A stretch of 64,000 bases of DNA, taken from Pelagomonas calceolata. Its lineage: Eukaryota; Sar; Pelagophyceae; Pelagomonadales; Pelagomonadaceae. Under the pieces are notes generated by a model, which was given only the letters and a program-made list of their open reading frames with translations, was not told the origin of the DNA and searched no databases. Of this stretch, positions 9,420 to 18,543 are shown piece by piece (within the stretch, counting starts at the first letter, position 1; each line of letters begins with the position of its first letter). The position numbers were made by a program, and so were the translations under genes. The stretch covers positions 2,604,001-2,668,000 of the forward strand of contig CAKKNE010000004.1 in the NCBI GenBank assembly GCA_918797485.1, given 5' to 3'.

Positions 9420-10436
9420 TTATTCATTCCGTCGTTCTCTCCGTAGCTGTGCCTGCTCGATGGCGTGGAGGTCTGGCTTCCGATCGCTCTTCGGCCGCGC
9501 CTCGAGCTCGATGGTCTTGAGCTCTTGGCGGGCGCGTTCGTACGCCCGGCGAAGCTCCTTCGCGTTCGCGCGGCGGGGGGTCCTCGCGGCAACCGTAGTA
9601 GATCCTTCGGGCTCGTACCGGATCGGCACGAAGGGTTTGGGCGCGATCCCGGGCTTGAGGATGGCGCGCCCGCGGTCGAGGACGGCCGCTCGATGGCGTG
9701 CCCGGTGGCGCGTCCAGCAGGCCGTCGCGTTGCGCACGCCGGCGACGAAGCGCTCGACGGCGTCGGGGTCGCGCTTTGCTTCGACGGAGACGAGGTGGGG
9801 CGCGTGATCCAGCAGGGACGCGACCCTTGCGTAATGGCAGCGGTCGCGCTCCGTCGTCACCGACGCGGCCACCGCGTTCTCGGGAAACGTCGACGTCGCG
9901 CAGAGGAGCGGCCTCGCTTCGAGCGCAGTCGCGAAGCGGTCGAGGTATTCCCGCGCCCACGCGTCATTCCTAACCAGGAACACGCCGTACTTCGAGCCCG
10001 CAATCAACGAAAGCGGCTCGGCGAGGCGGTACCCAGCTTGTGGCGAGGACCGACGACAGGCCGTGCGCGTAAACGCCGACCACGCGCCGCAGCTGAGCGC
10101 CGCGTCGCCGTCGAGGAACAGGAGCCACTCTCCTTCTTCTAGCTTCGCGAGCGTATCGCTAACGAACCGCATCTTGCCGCAGCGCGGGTGGCCCGCGGTG
10201 CCGCGGACGTAGCGGACGCCGCTCGCGGCGGCCACCGCCCGATGGTTCGCGGCTGTCGCGTCGATGATCTTTGCGGCGAACAGCGGTGACGCGCCCACTG
10301 CCGGCGCGTCGACCCAGTAGCTCGCGATCGCTGCGATTGAACCGCAAGTTGGACCGGCTTTGACCTTCTCGGCCTGGGAGATAAACCAAGGGGGGCACTT
10401 CGCGTTCGGGACCCACGTAGCGGCCTCAAAAAACCT
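9420..10436 (-). CDS. Glycosyltransferase-like protein, 5'-incomplete, with introner-derived C-terminus
   Basis: The frame is open from 10436 down to a TGA at 9420. It reads 'FEAATWVPNAKCPPWFISQA', then 'SPLFAAKIIDATAANHRAV', then 'LLFLDGDAALS' with a DxD-type metal motif, then 'KYGVFLVRNDAWAREYLDRF'. This is the layout of GMA12/MNN10-type Golgi galactosyl/mannosyltransferases. No ATG lies in the open part: a stop precedes it, and upstream 'HLKTPGHLPDAF' hints at more coding sequence, so the 5' end is either in another exon or was destroyed when the adjacent satellite expanded. The last 17 codons (LHAIEQAQLRRERRNE) are homologous to the inside of an introner. Confidence 0.55.
   Translation of the reverse strand, partial: RFFEAATWVPNAKCPPWFISQAEKVKAGPTCGSIAAIASYWVDAPAVGASPLFAAKIIDATAANHRAVAAASGVRYVRGTAGHPRCGKMRFVSDTLAKLEEGEWLLFLDGDAALSCGAWSAFTRTACRRSSPQAGYRLAEPLSLIAGSKYGVFLVRNDAWAREYLDRFATALEARPLLCATSTFPENAVAASVTTERDRCHYARVASLLDHAPHLVSVEAKRDPDAVERFVAGVRNATACWTRHRARHRAAVLDRGRAILKPGIAPKPFVPIRYEPEGSTTVAARTPRRANAKELRRAYERARQELKTIELEARPKSDRKPDLHAIEQAQLRRERRNE
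9423..9470 (-). mobile_element. Introner fragment serving as coding tail
   Basis: Minus strand CTCCACGCCATCGAGCAGGC then ACAGCTACGGAGAGAACG matches the interior of the RAP and DnaJ-gene introners (CACGCCATCGAGCAGACGCAGCTACGGAGA) at most positions. It has no terminal repeats here and is read through as the last codons and stop of the glycosyltransferase frame. Confidence 0.6.
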
Positions 10437-10558
10437 TCAAAAGGCGTCGGGGAGATGCCCCGGAGTCTTCAAGTGCGCGGTGGGATTTTTGCCGGCTTTG
10501 CTCGGGTTTTTTTTGTGACGGGTTTTCCCCCGACAAGTTTCCCCGCCCTATCTCCCGG

Positions 10559-13500
10559 GTCCGACTCCTCGTTTTTATATCTCGCGCAATGCGTCGCCAC
10601 GTCGATGGCGTCGAGTAGGGGTAGGCCAGATATATCGGCCCGTACCCGCGATCGTAAGTATATCGGGCAGTGCCCGCGATCGTGAACACAAAATGCCCCG
10701 TACCATTGACGGAGCGCCCGACGCCTAGTACTCTACTTTCGAAACGTGCGGGACCGATGCGTCAAGACCGATAAAACGGGTTGCGCTAGCGGCCTGTAAG
10801 ACACTAGCAACGTCACGGGAGACCTTTGTGCCAGTCTTTAGAACCTTTGAGGGCAACCTCCCATTGCTTCTCCGATCTTTGCGGGTTGGGACCATCCCTC
10901 CACATCAGTACCACCCCGTACCCGCGCGCGGGCTGCATACAATTGCCCTGGCGGGCAGCCGAATGCACTGTTAAACGTCTGGCCATTGCCGCTGCGGCAC
11001 GAATGGCACGACGGCACTGAACGGCCGCGCCGGCGCCGCGGCCCGCGTCCCCGCTGCGCCGGGCCCGAGCTTTAGCCGAGGCGCGCGCCGAAAGTCGAGC
11101 GCGCGGCGTCGGCCGCACGCGGCGGTCGCGCGCGGCGCGAACCGGAAGCGAAGAGCCAGCGCCCGCCGGGCGTGGCATCCTGCCGCACCCGCTCGGCCGC
11201 GGCGCAAGCCGGTGGCGCCGCTCGAGGCGCTCAGGATCATATCAAGGCGGCATCGGGGCTGGACGTGCCGCCGCGCCCGCGGTTCTCCAGTTCTGCTTCA
11301 CGGACGCGGCGCCGACTCCTCGTTTTTATATCTCGCGCAATGCGTCGCCACGTCGATGGCGTCGAGTAGGGAAAGGCCAGATATATCGGCCCGTACCCGC
11401 GATCGTAAGTATATCGGGCAGTGCCCGCGATCGTGAACACAAAATGCCCCGTACCATTGACGGAGCGCCCGACGCCTAGTACTCTACTTTCGAAACGTGC
11501 GGGACCGATGCGTCAAGACCGATAAAACGGGTTGCGCTAGCGGCCTGTAAGACACTAGCAACGTCACGGGAGACCTTTGTGCCAGTCTTTAGAACCTTTG
11601 AGGGCAACCTCCCATTGCTTCTCCGATCTTTGCGGGTTGGGACCATCCCTCCACATCAGTACCACCCCGTACCCGCGCGCGGGCTGCATACAATTGCCCT
11701 GGCGGGCAGCCGAATGCACTGTTAAACGTCTGGCCATTGCCGCTGCGGCACGAATGGCACGACGGCACTGAACGGCCGCGCCGGCGCCGCGGCCCGCGTC
11801 CCCGCTGCGCCGGGCCCGAGCTTTAGCCGAGGCGCGCGCCGAAAGTCGAGCGCGCGGCGTCGGCCGCACGCGGCGGTCGCGCGCGGCGCGAACCGGAAGC
11901 GAAGAGCCAGCGCCCGCCGGGCGTGGCATCCTGCCGCACCCGCTCGGCCGCGGCGCAAGCCGGTGGCGCCGCTCGAGGCGCTCAGGATCATATCAAGGCG
12001 GCATCGGGGGGGGACGTGCCGCCGCGGGCGCAGTTCTCCAGTTCTGCTTCACGGACGCGGCGCCGGCTCCTTGCTTTTATATCTCGCGCAATGCGTCGCC
12101 ACGTCGATGGCGTCGAGTAGGGGTAGGCCAGATATATCGGCCCGTACCCGCGATCGTAAGTATATCGGGCAAGTGCCCGCGATCGTGAACACAAAATGCC
12201 CCGTACCATTGACGGAGCGCCCGACGCCTAGTACTCTACTTTCGAAACGTGCGGGACCGATGCGTCAAGACCGATAAAACGGGTTGCGCTAGCGGCCTGT
12301 AAGACACTAGCAACGTCACGGGAGACCTTTGTGCCAGTCTTTAGAACCTTTGAGGGCAACCTCCCATTGCTTCTCCGATCTTTGCGGGTTGGGACCATCC
12401 CTCCACATCAGTACCACCCCGTACCCGCGCGCGGGCTGCATACAATGCCCTGCCGGGCAGCCGAATGCACTGTTAAACGTCGGGCCATTGCCGCTGCGGC
12501 ACGAATGGCACGACGGCGCTGAACGGCCGCGCCGGCGCCGCGGCCCGCGTCCCCGCTGCGCCGGGCCCGCGCTTTAGCCGAGGCGCGCGCCGAAAGTCGA
12601 GCGCGCGGCGTCGGCCGCGCGCGGCGGTCGCGCGCGGCGCGAACCGGAAGCGAAGAGCCAGCGCCCGCCGGGCGTGGCATCCTGCCGCACCCGCTCGGCC
12701 GCGGCGCAAGCCGGTGGCGCCGCTCGAGGCGCTCAGGATCATATCAAGGCGGCATCGGGGGGGGACGTGCCGCCGCGGGCGCAGTTCTCCAGTTCTGCTT
12801 CACGGACGCGGCGCCGGCTCCTTGCTTTTATATCTCGCGCAATGCGTCGCCACGTCGATGGCGTCGAGTAGGGGTAGGCCAGATATATCGGCCCGTACCC
12901 GCGATCGTAAGTATATCGGGCAAGTGCCCGCGATCGTGAACACAAAATGCCCCGTACCATTGACGGAGCGCCCGACGCCTAGTACTCTACTTTCGAAACG
13001 TGCGGGACCGATGCGTCAAGACCGATAAAACGGGTTGCGCTAGCGGCCTGTAAGACACTAGCAACGTCACGGGAGACCTTTGTGCCAGTCTTTAGAACCT
13101 TTGAGGGCAACCTCCCATTGCTTCTCCGATCTTTGCGGGTTGGGACCATCCCTCCACATCAGTACCACCCCGTACCCGCGCGCGGGCTGCATACAATTGC
13201 CCTGGCGGGCAGCCGAATGCACTGTTAAACGTCTGGCCATTGCCGCTGCGGCACGAATGGCACGACGGCGCTGAACGGCCGCGCCGGCGCCGCGGCCCGC
13301 GTCCCCGCTGCGCCGGGCCCGCGCTTTAGCCGAGGCGCGCGCCGAAAGTCGAGCGCGCGGCGTCGGCCGCGCGCGGCGGTCGCGCGCGGCGCGAACCGGA
13401 AGCGAAGAGCCAGCGCCCGCCGGGCGTGGCATCCTGCCGCACCCGCTCGGCCGCGGCGCAAGCCGGTGGCGCCGCTCGAGGCGCTCAGGATCATATCAAG

Positions 13501-15049
13501 GCGGCATCGGGGGCGTGCCGCTGGCGCGCCCTCCTGCCCAGTTGCTTCACGGACGCGGCGCCGGCTCCTTGCTTTTATATCTCGCGCAATGCGTCGCCAC
13601 GTCGATGGCGTCGAGTAGGGGTAGGCCAGATATATCGGCCCGTACCCGCGATCGTAAGTATATCGGGCAAGTGCCCGCGATCGTGAACACAAAATGCCCC
13701 GTACCATTGACGGAGCGCCCGACGCCTAGTACTCTACTTTCGAAACGTGCGGGACCGATGCGTCAAGACCGATAAAACGGGTGCGCTAGCGGCCTGTAAG
13801 ACACTAGCAACGTTACGGGAGACATTTTGTCAGTCTTTGACGCGTTTTGAGGGCAACTTCCCATTGCTTCTCCGATCTTTGCGGGTTGGGACCATCCCTC
13901 CACATCAGTACCACCCCGTACCCGCGCGCGGGCTGCATACAATGCCCTGCCGGGCAGCCGAATGCACTGTTAAACGTCGGGCCATTGCCGCTGCGGCACG
14001 AATGGCACGACGGCGCTGAACGGCCGCGCCGGCGCCGCGGCCCGCGTCCCCGCTGCGCCGGGCCCGCGCTTTAGCCGAGGCGCGCGCCGAAAGTCGAGCG
14101 CGCGGCGTCGGCCGCGCGCGGCGGTCGCGCGCGGCGCGAACCGGAAGCGAAGAGCCAGCGCCCGCCCTGCGTGGCATCCTGCCGCACCCGCTCGGCTGCG
14201 GCGCAAGCCGGTGGCGCCGCTCAGGCGCTCGGGATCATATCAAGGCGGCATCGGGGGCGTGCGCCGCGGGGCGCCCTCTGCCCTGCTTCACGGACGCGGC
14301 GCCGGCTCCTTGCTTTTTATATCGCGCAATGCGTCGCCACGTCGATGGCGTCGAGGGGTAGGCCCATATATCGGCCCGCACCAGCGATCGTAAGTATATC
14401 GGGCAAGTGCCCGCGATCGTGAACACAAATGCCCCCGTACCATTGACGGAGCGCCCGACGCGGTACTCTACTTTCTAAACGTGTGCGGGACCGATGCGTC
14501 AAGACCGATAAAACGGGTGCGCTAGCGGCCTGTAAGACACTAGCAACGTTACGGGAGACATTTTGTCAGTCTTTGACGCGTTTTGAGGGCAACTTCCCAT
14601 TGCTTCTCCGATCTTTGCGGGTTGGGACCATCCCTCCACATCAGTACCACCCCGTACCCGCGCGCGGGCTGCATACAATGCCCTGCCGGGCAGCCGAATG
14701 CACTGTTAAACGTCGGGCCATTGCCGCTGCGGCACGAATGGCACGACGGCGCTGAACGGCCGCGCCGGCGCCGCGGCCCGCGTCCCCGCTGCGCCGGGCC
14801 CGCGCTTTAGCCGAGGCGCGCGCCGAAAGTCGAGCGCGCGGCGTCGGCCGCGCGCGGCGGTCGCGCGCGGCGCGAACCGGAAGCGAAGAGCCAGCGCCCG
14901 CCCTGCGTGGCATCCTGCCGCACCCGCTCGGCTGCGGCGCAAGCCGGTGGCGCCGCTCGAGGCGCTCGGGATCATATCAAGGCGGCATCGGGGGGGGGAC
15001 GTGCCGCCGCGCCCGCGGTTCTCCAGTTCTGCTTCACGGAGGCGGCGCC
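10559..15049. repeat. Macrosatellite: six tandem 741-751-bp units
   Basis: Matching anchor points (GGCTCCTTGCTTTTATATCTC or its variant GACTCCTCG) fall at 10563, 11314, 12065, 12816, 13563 and 14304, giving periods of 751, 751, 751, 747 and 741 and a final unit ending near 15049. The units are nearly identical. Each carries a TATATATCGG patch, two CCCGCGATCGT copies, one CTAG-palindrome motif in minus orientation, and a GC-rich second half. A 41-codon minus-strand frame beginning MQPARGYGVVLMWRDG stays open in the units I followed, but longer extensions are broken in half of the units. No known RNA or protein family was recognised. High identity implies recent expansion or homogenisation. Confidence 0.9.
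10785..10808 (-). promoter_or_regulatory. CTAG-palindrome motif in satellite units
   Basis: GCTAGCGGCCTGTAAGACAC followed by TAGC. Identical copies sit at 11536, 12287, 13038, 13785 and 14521, one per satellite unit. All point leftward, toward the truncated glycosyltransferase gene, and lie just after the stop of the 41-codon frame. Confidence 0.55.
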
Positions 15050-15059
15050 GGCGCCCTGC

Positions 15060-15327
15060 GCGATCTACGACGGCCGATTCGGCACGGCCAGCCGCGCTGA
15101 GGCATCGGACCGAGTGGCGGAAGAAGCCGCGGGGCCCCTACGACGAGTGGCGCACCCGCGCCGCGGCCCCTCTTCCTTCGCTCGTCGCGACGGTGATGCA
15201 CTTCATTCCCGTGGTTCCGAGGCGTCGCGACGGCGCCGACGCCGCCGTTCTATTTCAGGCCTTCCCATCTCCGGACGACGCCGTGGAGGCGGGCACCCAC
15301 ACGATTAGGACGTTCAATTACCACTAG
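15060..15327 (+). pseudogene. Possible gene remnant at right edge of satellite
   Basis: A plus-strand frame gives 'TEWRKKPRGPYDEWRTR', 'VATVMHFIPVVP' and 'PSPDDAVEAGTHTIRTFNYH' before a stop at 15327. The composition is protein-like, but there is no recognisable family and no start: the frame emerges from satellite sequence. It may be the 3' end of a gene truncated by the array. Confidence 0.25.
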
Positions 15328-15941
15328 AGCGCGCGCGCGCCGCGGCGGACTCCGGGTCGACGGACGAAGAGAGCACATCCCGATCCTGAGTTTGCCAGGG
15401 CCGCACAAGAAGCCTGCGACGACGCGACGCCGCGGGGTGCGCGTTTCCAGAAGTCGCATTGACGTTTCCCCTCAGCTGCTTCCTTCGGTCGTCGCCCCGC
15501 CGGCGCCTCGAAAGCAGGCATTTGCTTCGCTTCGCTTTCAGGTCCGCATGAATGTTATATTGCATAAGACTGTACTAAGACCCGTAGATCTACCCGTAGG
15601 TAACTCGAGATAATGCTTGTTCCGCCGTGCCCTCACAAATTTCCCCGCCCTATCTCCCGGGTCCGGCTCCTTGTTTTTATATCTCGTGCAGTGCGTCGCC
15701 ACGTCGATGGCGTCGAGTAAATGCCCCGTACCGTTGACGGAGCGCCCGCGTCCGCGAGAGACGCTGCCCCGACGCACAGTACTCTACTTTCGACACGTGC
15801 GGGACCGATGCGTCCACCTAAAAGTGCCAGCGCGGGCTCGAACCTACTAGCAGGGAAGGTGCTACCTTACCTGTACTGTCTCTTTTCCAAACCCGTTTTT
15901 TTTCCAGGGACACTCGGCGGACTAAAAGCTACAATGCCGTC
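15328..15941. repeat. Gap with satellite fragment at about 15639-15800
   Basis: No gene seen. From about 15639 the sequence CCCCGCCCTATCTCCCGGGT, then TTTTTATATCTCGTGCAGTG and GTCGCCACGTCGATGGCGTC, repeats both the left flank (10540) and the start of the satellite unit, then jumps to ATGCCCCGTACCGTTGACGG. It looks like a diverged, internally deleted unit separated from the main array. Confidence 0.6.
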
Positions 15942-16727
15942 TTACGCCGCGACGTCCACTCCGTCCGGCGCCGCCTCCACATCGTCGGGCCCCCCGGCCG
16001 CCTCGGGCTCCCACAAGCCCGCGGCCTCGGGCGTGAGGGACACCTGGAAGATCAACACGCCGATCACGACCATCATCTCGAGGTGGCCCGGCATGTTGCC
16101 CGAGTGGGCCTGCGTCGCCAGCTTCATGCCCAGGAACGTCAGGACGCCTCCGTAGACGACTCGCACGACCGTGTACGCGAGCTGGATCGGCCCGCAGTTG
16201 CACGACGTGCACACGACGCACAGCAGGAGCCAGCCCCAGATCATCCGGAAGAAGGCCCACGTCACGCAGGCCGTCACGTGCGTCATGCCCCGCGGATTCG
16301 TGCCCATGCCGATCAAAATGGCGATGAGCGACATCACCGCGAAGAGCGCGGCGGCCATGTTCGCGCACTTGGCGCCGTCGCCCCGATACCGGTCGCCGAG
16401 CTTCGCGGCGAGGCCCAGGTCCGCCGCGCCGTTCACCAGGATGCCCGGGATCACGAAGCCGCGCATGGCATTCTTGGCCGGCCGGTGGAGCATGAGCATC
16501 GACACCGTCGGGTACTTCCGATTAAACTTCCGGCAGCTCGCATCCTTCCGCTCGAAGGACGCCTTCGCCTCGTCCGAGCTGCAGCTGATGCCGGCTCCCG
16601 CCCAGATGCCGCTGCCGCACAGCACGGCGGCGAACCACAGGAGTCCGACGACTATCATGGGCTTCTTGTACCAGGTCCGCCAGGCGGCTTGGTCCGGTTT
16701 TTGCACGTCGTCGGCCTTCTCCGACAT
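15942..16727 (-). CDS. Multi-pass membrane protein, unknown
   Basis: A protein of 261 residues, starting at MSEKADDVQKP; the frame is open further upstream but without support. About six hydrophobic segments are visible: 'MIVVGLLWFAAVLCGSGIWA', 'FVIPGILVNGAADLGLAA', 'MAAALFAVMSLIAILIGMG', 'FFRMIWGWLLLCVVCTSC', 'VVRVVYGGVLTFLGMKLA' and 'MMVVIGVLIFQVSL'. A Cys-containing loop (SCSSDEAKASFERKDASC) lies between the first two. The C-terminal tail is acidic and Ala-rich. No family recognised. The 261-bp gap to the FAM20-like gene is featureless. Confidence 0.6.
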   Translation of the reverse strand: MSEKADDVQKPDQAAWRTWYKKPMIVVGLLWFAAVLCGSGIWAGAGISCSSDEAKASFERKDASCRKFNRKYPTVSMLMLHRPAKNAMRGFVIPGILVNGAADLGLAAKLGDRYRGDGAKCANMAAALFAVMSLIAILIGMGTNPRGMTHVTACVTWAFFRMIWGWLLLCVVCTSCNCGPIQLAYTVVRVVYGGVLTFLGMKLATQAHSGNMPGHLEMMVVIGVLIFQVSLTPEAAGLWEPEAAGGPDDVEAAPDGVDVAA

Positions 16728-16988
16728 TCGCAGACGACGGAGCTGCCGGGCGCCGCCGCACAGGTCTCGGGCTGCCCCGCGCCGGGCAGCACTTGGACAG
16801 AGGGCGCGTTGGGACTCGCCGTCGGCTGCCCGAACTCCAGCTAAGGCGGAGGTGCGTCGGTTGCCGATCCAGTGCCGGCAGAAGATGGCAGAGGCTGCCA
16901 AAGCTTTGACAGAGGCAGAGCGCTGGAGCGGGCGCGTGCCGGGTTAGACGGGAGCTCTCCGGAGACCTCTCCGAACAATAAAACTTCA

Positions 16989-18167
16989 TTAAGACACGTC
17001 TCCCCGGCGGCGGCGCCGACAGAAGGGCGAGGCGAGGTGTTGGGCGTACGCCGCGGCGTTCGCGTCGAGGATCCTCCGAAATTTCTCCGGGAGCTCGTCG
17101 GGCGCGGCCTCGCAGGCGACGGCGGCGAAGAGGGAGCCGTCCGTAGTAGCGCATCCCTCGTGGACGACCTCCCTGGCCGCGGCCGCCCGCACTATGTGAG
17201 CGACGGCCGGCGACGCGTCGCACCAGCGCCAACCAATGCGGGCTATTGTGAGGTTCCGGCCGACGTGGTTGTGGTCGAGCGGCGCTATTCTGCGCCCTCG
17301 ATAAAAAATATTGTTCGCCCGGTCGTAATTGCCTAAGATAGCATCAAACGCCTCCAGGTCGCCCCAGGCGCGCCGCTCCCTTATTGAGAGCGGGCACGCG
17401 CCCACGCCGCAGAGAGCCCGCGCGCCGCGCAGGAACCAGCGGTTAGGGCGAGCAAGTCTCACAAGGTCGTGCGGTTCCCAGCGGACCAACGCGCCCCTGA
17501 CCATGTCGACGTCGTCCCGGAGCGCGCAGCCGTCTCTAGATATGGAAGGTGCGAGGCGCCTGACGAGCCTCCTTGATATGTAGCGGGGGCAGCGCGACAG
17601 GAGCGCCCTGAGTGATCGCGGCGCCGTCGCCGCCGCGAGCGTGCTGCTTGGCACTTCCATGATGATTGCTGGAGGCACGTTCCGCAGGCGCAGCACGCGC
17701 GCGAGCGCCGACGCCACGACCTCGCCCCACGGCTCCTCGAGGTGCCGCGCGTCCTTGACGTCCTTGCCTCCGATTCGCTCGAAATTCATGCGCAGGGGCT
17801 TGTAGAGCGCGCGCTCGCCGCCCTCGAAGTCCAGCAAATACTTGACCGTGAGGCCGCTGCCGCTTGCCGTCGCGTCTGTCACTGTGTAGCTTTGTGTGCT
17901 CGCTGCCCGCAGCGCCGCGAGGCCCTCCCTTCCACCGTCGCCGCCCGCGAGGCCCCTTGCTAAGCGCGTCTGGCGGCGCGCGGCGAGGGCCCAGATTATT
18001 AGTAGTGCCGCGAGCGCTGCAACATGCCGGCGGGCCGGCCGCAGCATCACGGGCCGCCGGTGCCGCGATGGTGGTGCGGCCGGCACGCTGCGCGGCGGCC
18101 GGGCCTCGCCATGGCGCCACCGCGTCGGCCGCCACCGCGTCGGCCGCCATCGCGTCGGCCGCTCCAT
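16989..18167 (-). CDS. FAM20/four-jointed-like secretory-pathway kinase
   Basis: A 392-residue type II membrane protein. The start is the ATG at 18167; a later Met (MLRPARRHVAALAALLIIWA) would put the membrane anchor at the very N-terminus. The first residues include a 15-bp tandem repeat giving RWRPTRWRPTRWR. The lumenal domain shows 'YLLDFEGGERALYKPLRMNF' with a candidate ATP-binding Lys, 'PWGEVVASALARVL', then 'AFDAILGNYDRANNIFY' and 'APLDHNHVGRN', matching the DR and D-N/H-G metal and catalytic motifs of FAM20C/FJX1-like Golgi kinases. Such enzymes phosphorylate secreted proteins or sugars; the substrate here is unknown. Confidence 0.65.
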   Translation of the reverse strand: MERPTRWRPTRWRPTRWRHGEARPPRSVPAAPPSRHRRPVMLRPARRHVAALAALLIIWALAARRQTRLARGLAGGDGGREGLAALRAASTQSYTVTDATASGSGLTVKYLLDFEGGERALYKPLRMNFERIGGKDVKDARHLEEPWGEVVASALARVLRLRNVPPAIIMEVPSSTLAAATAPRSLRALLSRCPRYISRRLVRRLAPSISRDGCALRDDVDMVRGALVRWEPHDLVRLARPNRWFLRGARALCGVGACPLSIRERRAWGDLEAFDAILGNYDRANNIFYRGRRIAPLDHNHVGRNLTIARIGWRWCDASPAVAHIVRAAAAREVVHEGCATTDGSLFAAVACEAAPDELPEKFRRILDANAAAYAQHLASPFCRRRRRGDVS

Positions 18168-18382
18168 CAGTCACGACGCGCTCATCTTCCTCTCTCTCCG
18201 GCTGGCAAGTGCGTGAGAGTGGTGCTCTGCTGCCAATAATGGAAGTGCAATATTTGGAGTAGCCTAAATGCGACTGGCACGCAATATTTCGAGCAGCCAC
18301 AATCAATAATCAATGCGACTGGTATTATTTGTCGAGTAATTACACTCCGGGGCAGCCTTTGCCAGCGGGTTTAAAAAAGCGA

Positions 18383-18406
18383 GCTAGCGGCCTGTAAGGC
18401 ACTAGC
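18383..18406 (-). promoter_or_regulatory. CTAG-palindrome motif, minus orientation
   Basis: GCTAGCGGCCTGTAAGGCAC followed by TAGC, pointing at the FAM20-like gene 215 bp away. It lies in the 376-bp gap between divergent genes, which also holds two ATATTTCGAGCAGC/ATATTTGGAGTAGC-like copies near 18250-18300. Confidence 0.6.
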
Positions 18407-18543
18407 ACGAGCAGCAACTTTGCAGCCGGCTCACAGCACAAACACAAGCGCAGCTGCAGCATGGGTGCCGTGTTATAACTCCCAAGCACCTCTACAGATC
18501 AGTGCAGCGAAGTAACTACTCGCAGCACCATCCATGTGGTAGC

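Noticed and set aside
10860-10990. 5S rRNA or snRNA inside the satellite unit
   Set aside because: Fragments such as CTCCGATCTT and CAGTACCACC recall 5S rRNA boxes, but their order and spacing are wrong on either strand and no closing stem could be drawn.
10813-14913. 121-residue minus-strand frames repeated in the satellite as a gene family
   Set aside because: Only three of six units keep the full frame, the N-terminal part is Ala/Arg-rich as expected for random GC-rich DNA, and units differ by single-base indels there. Kept only as a small open frame of uncertain meaning.
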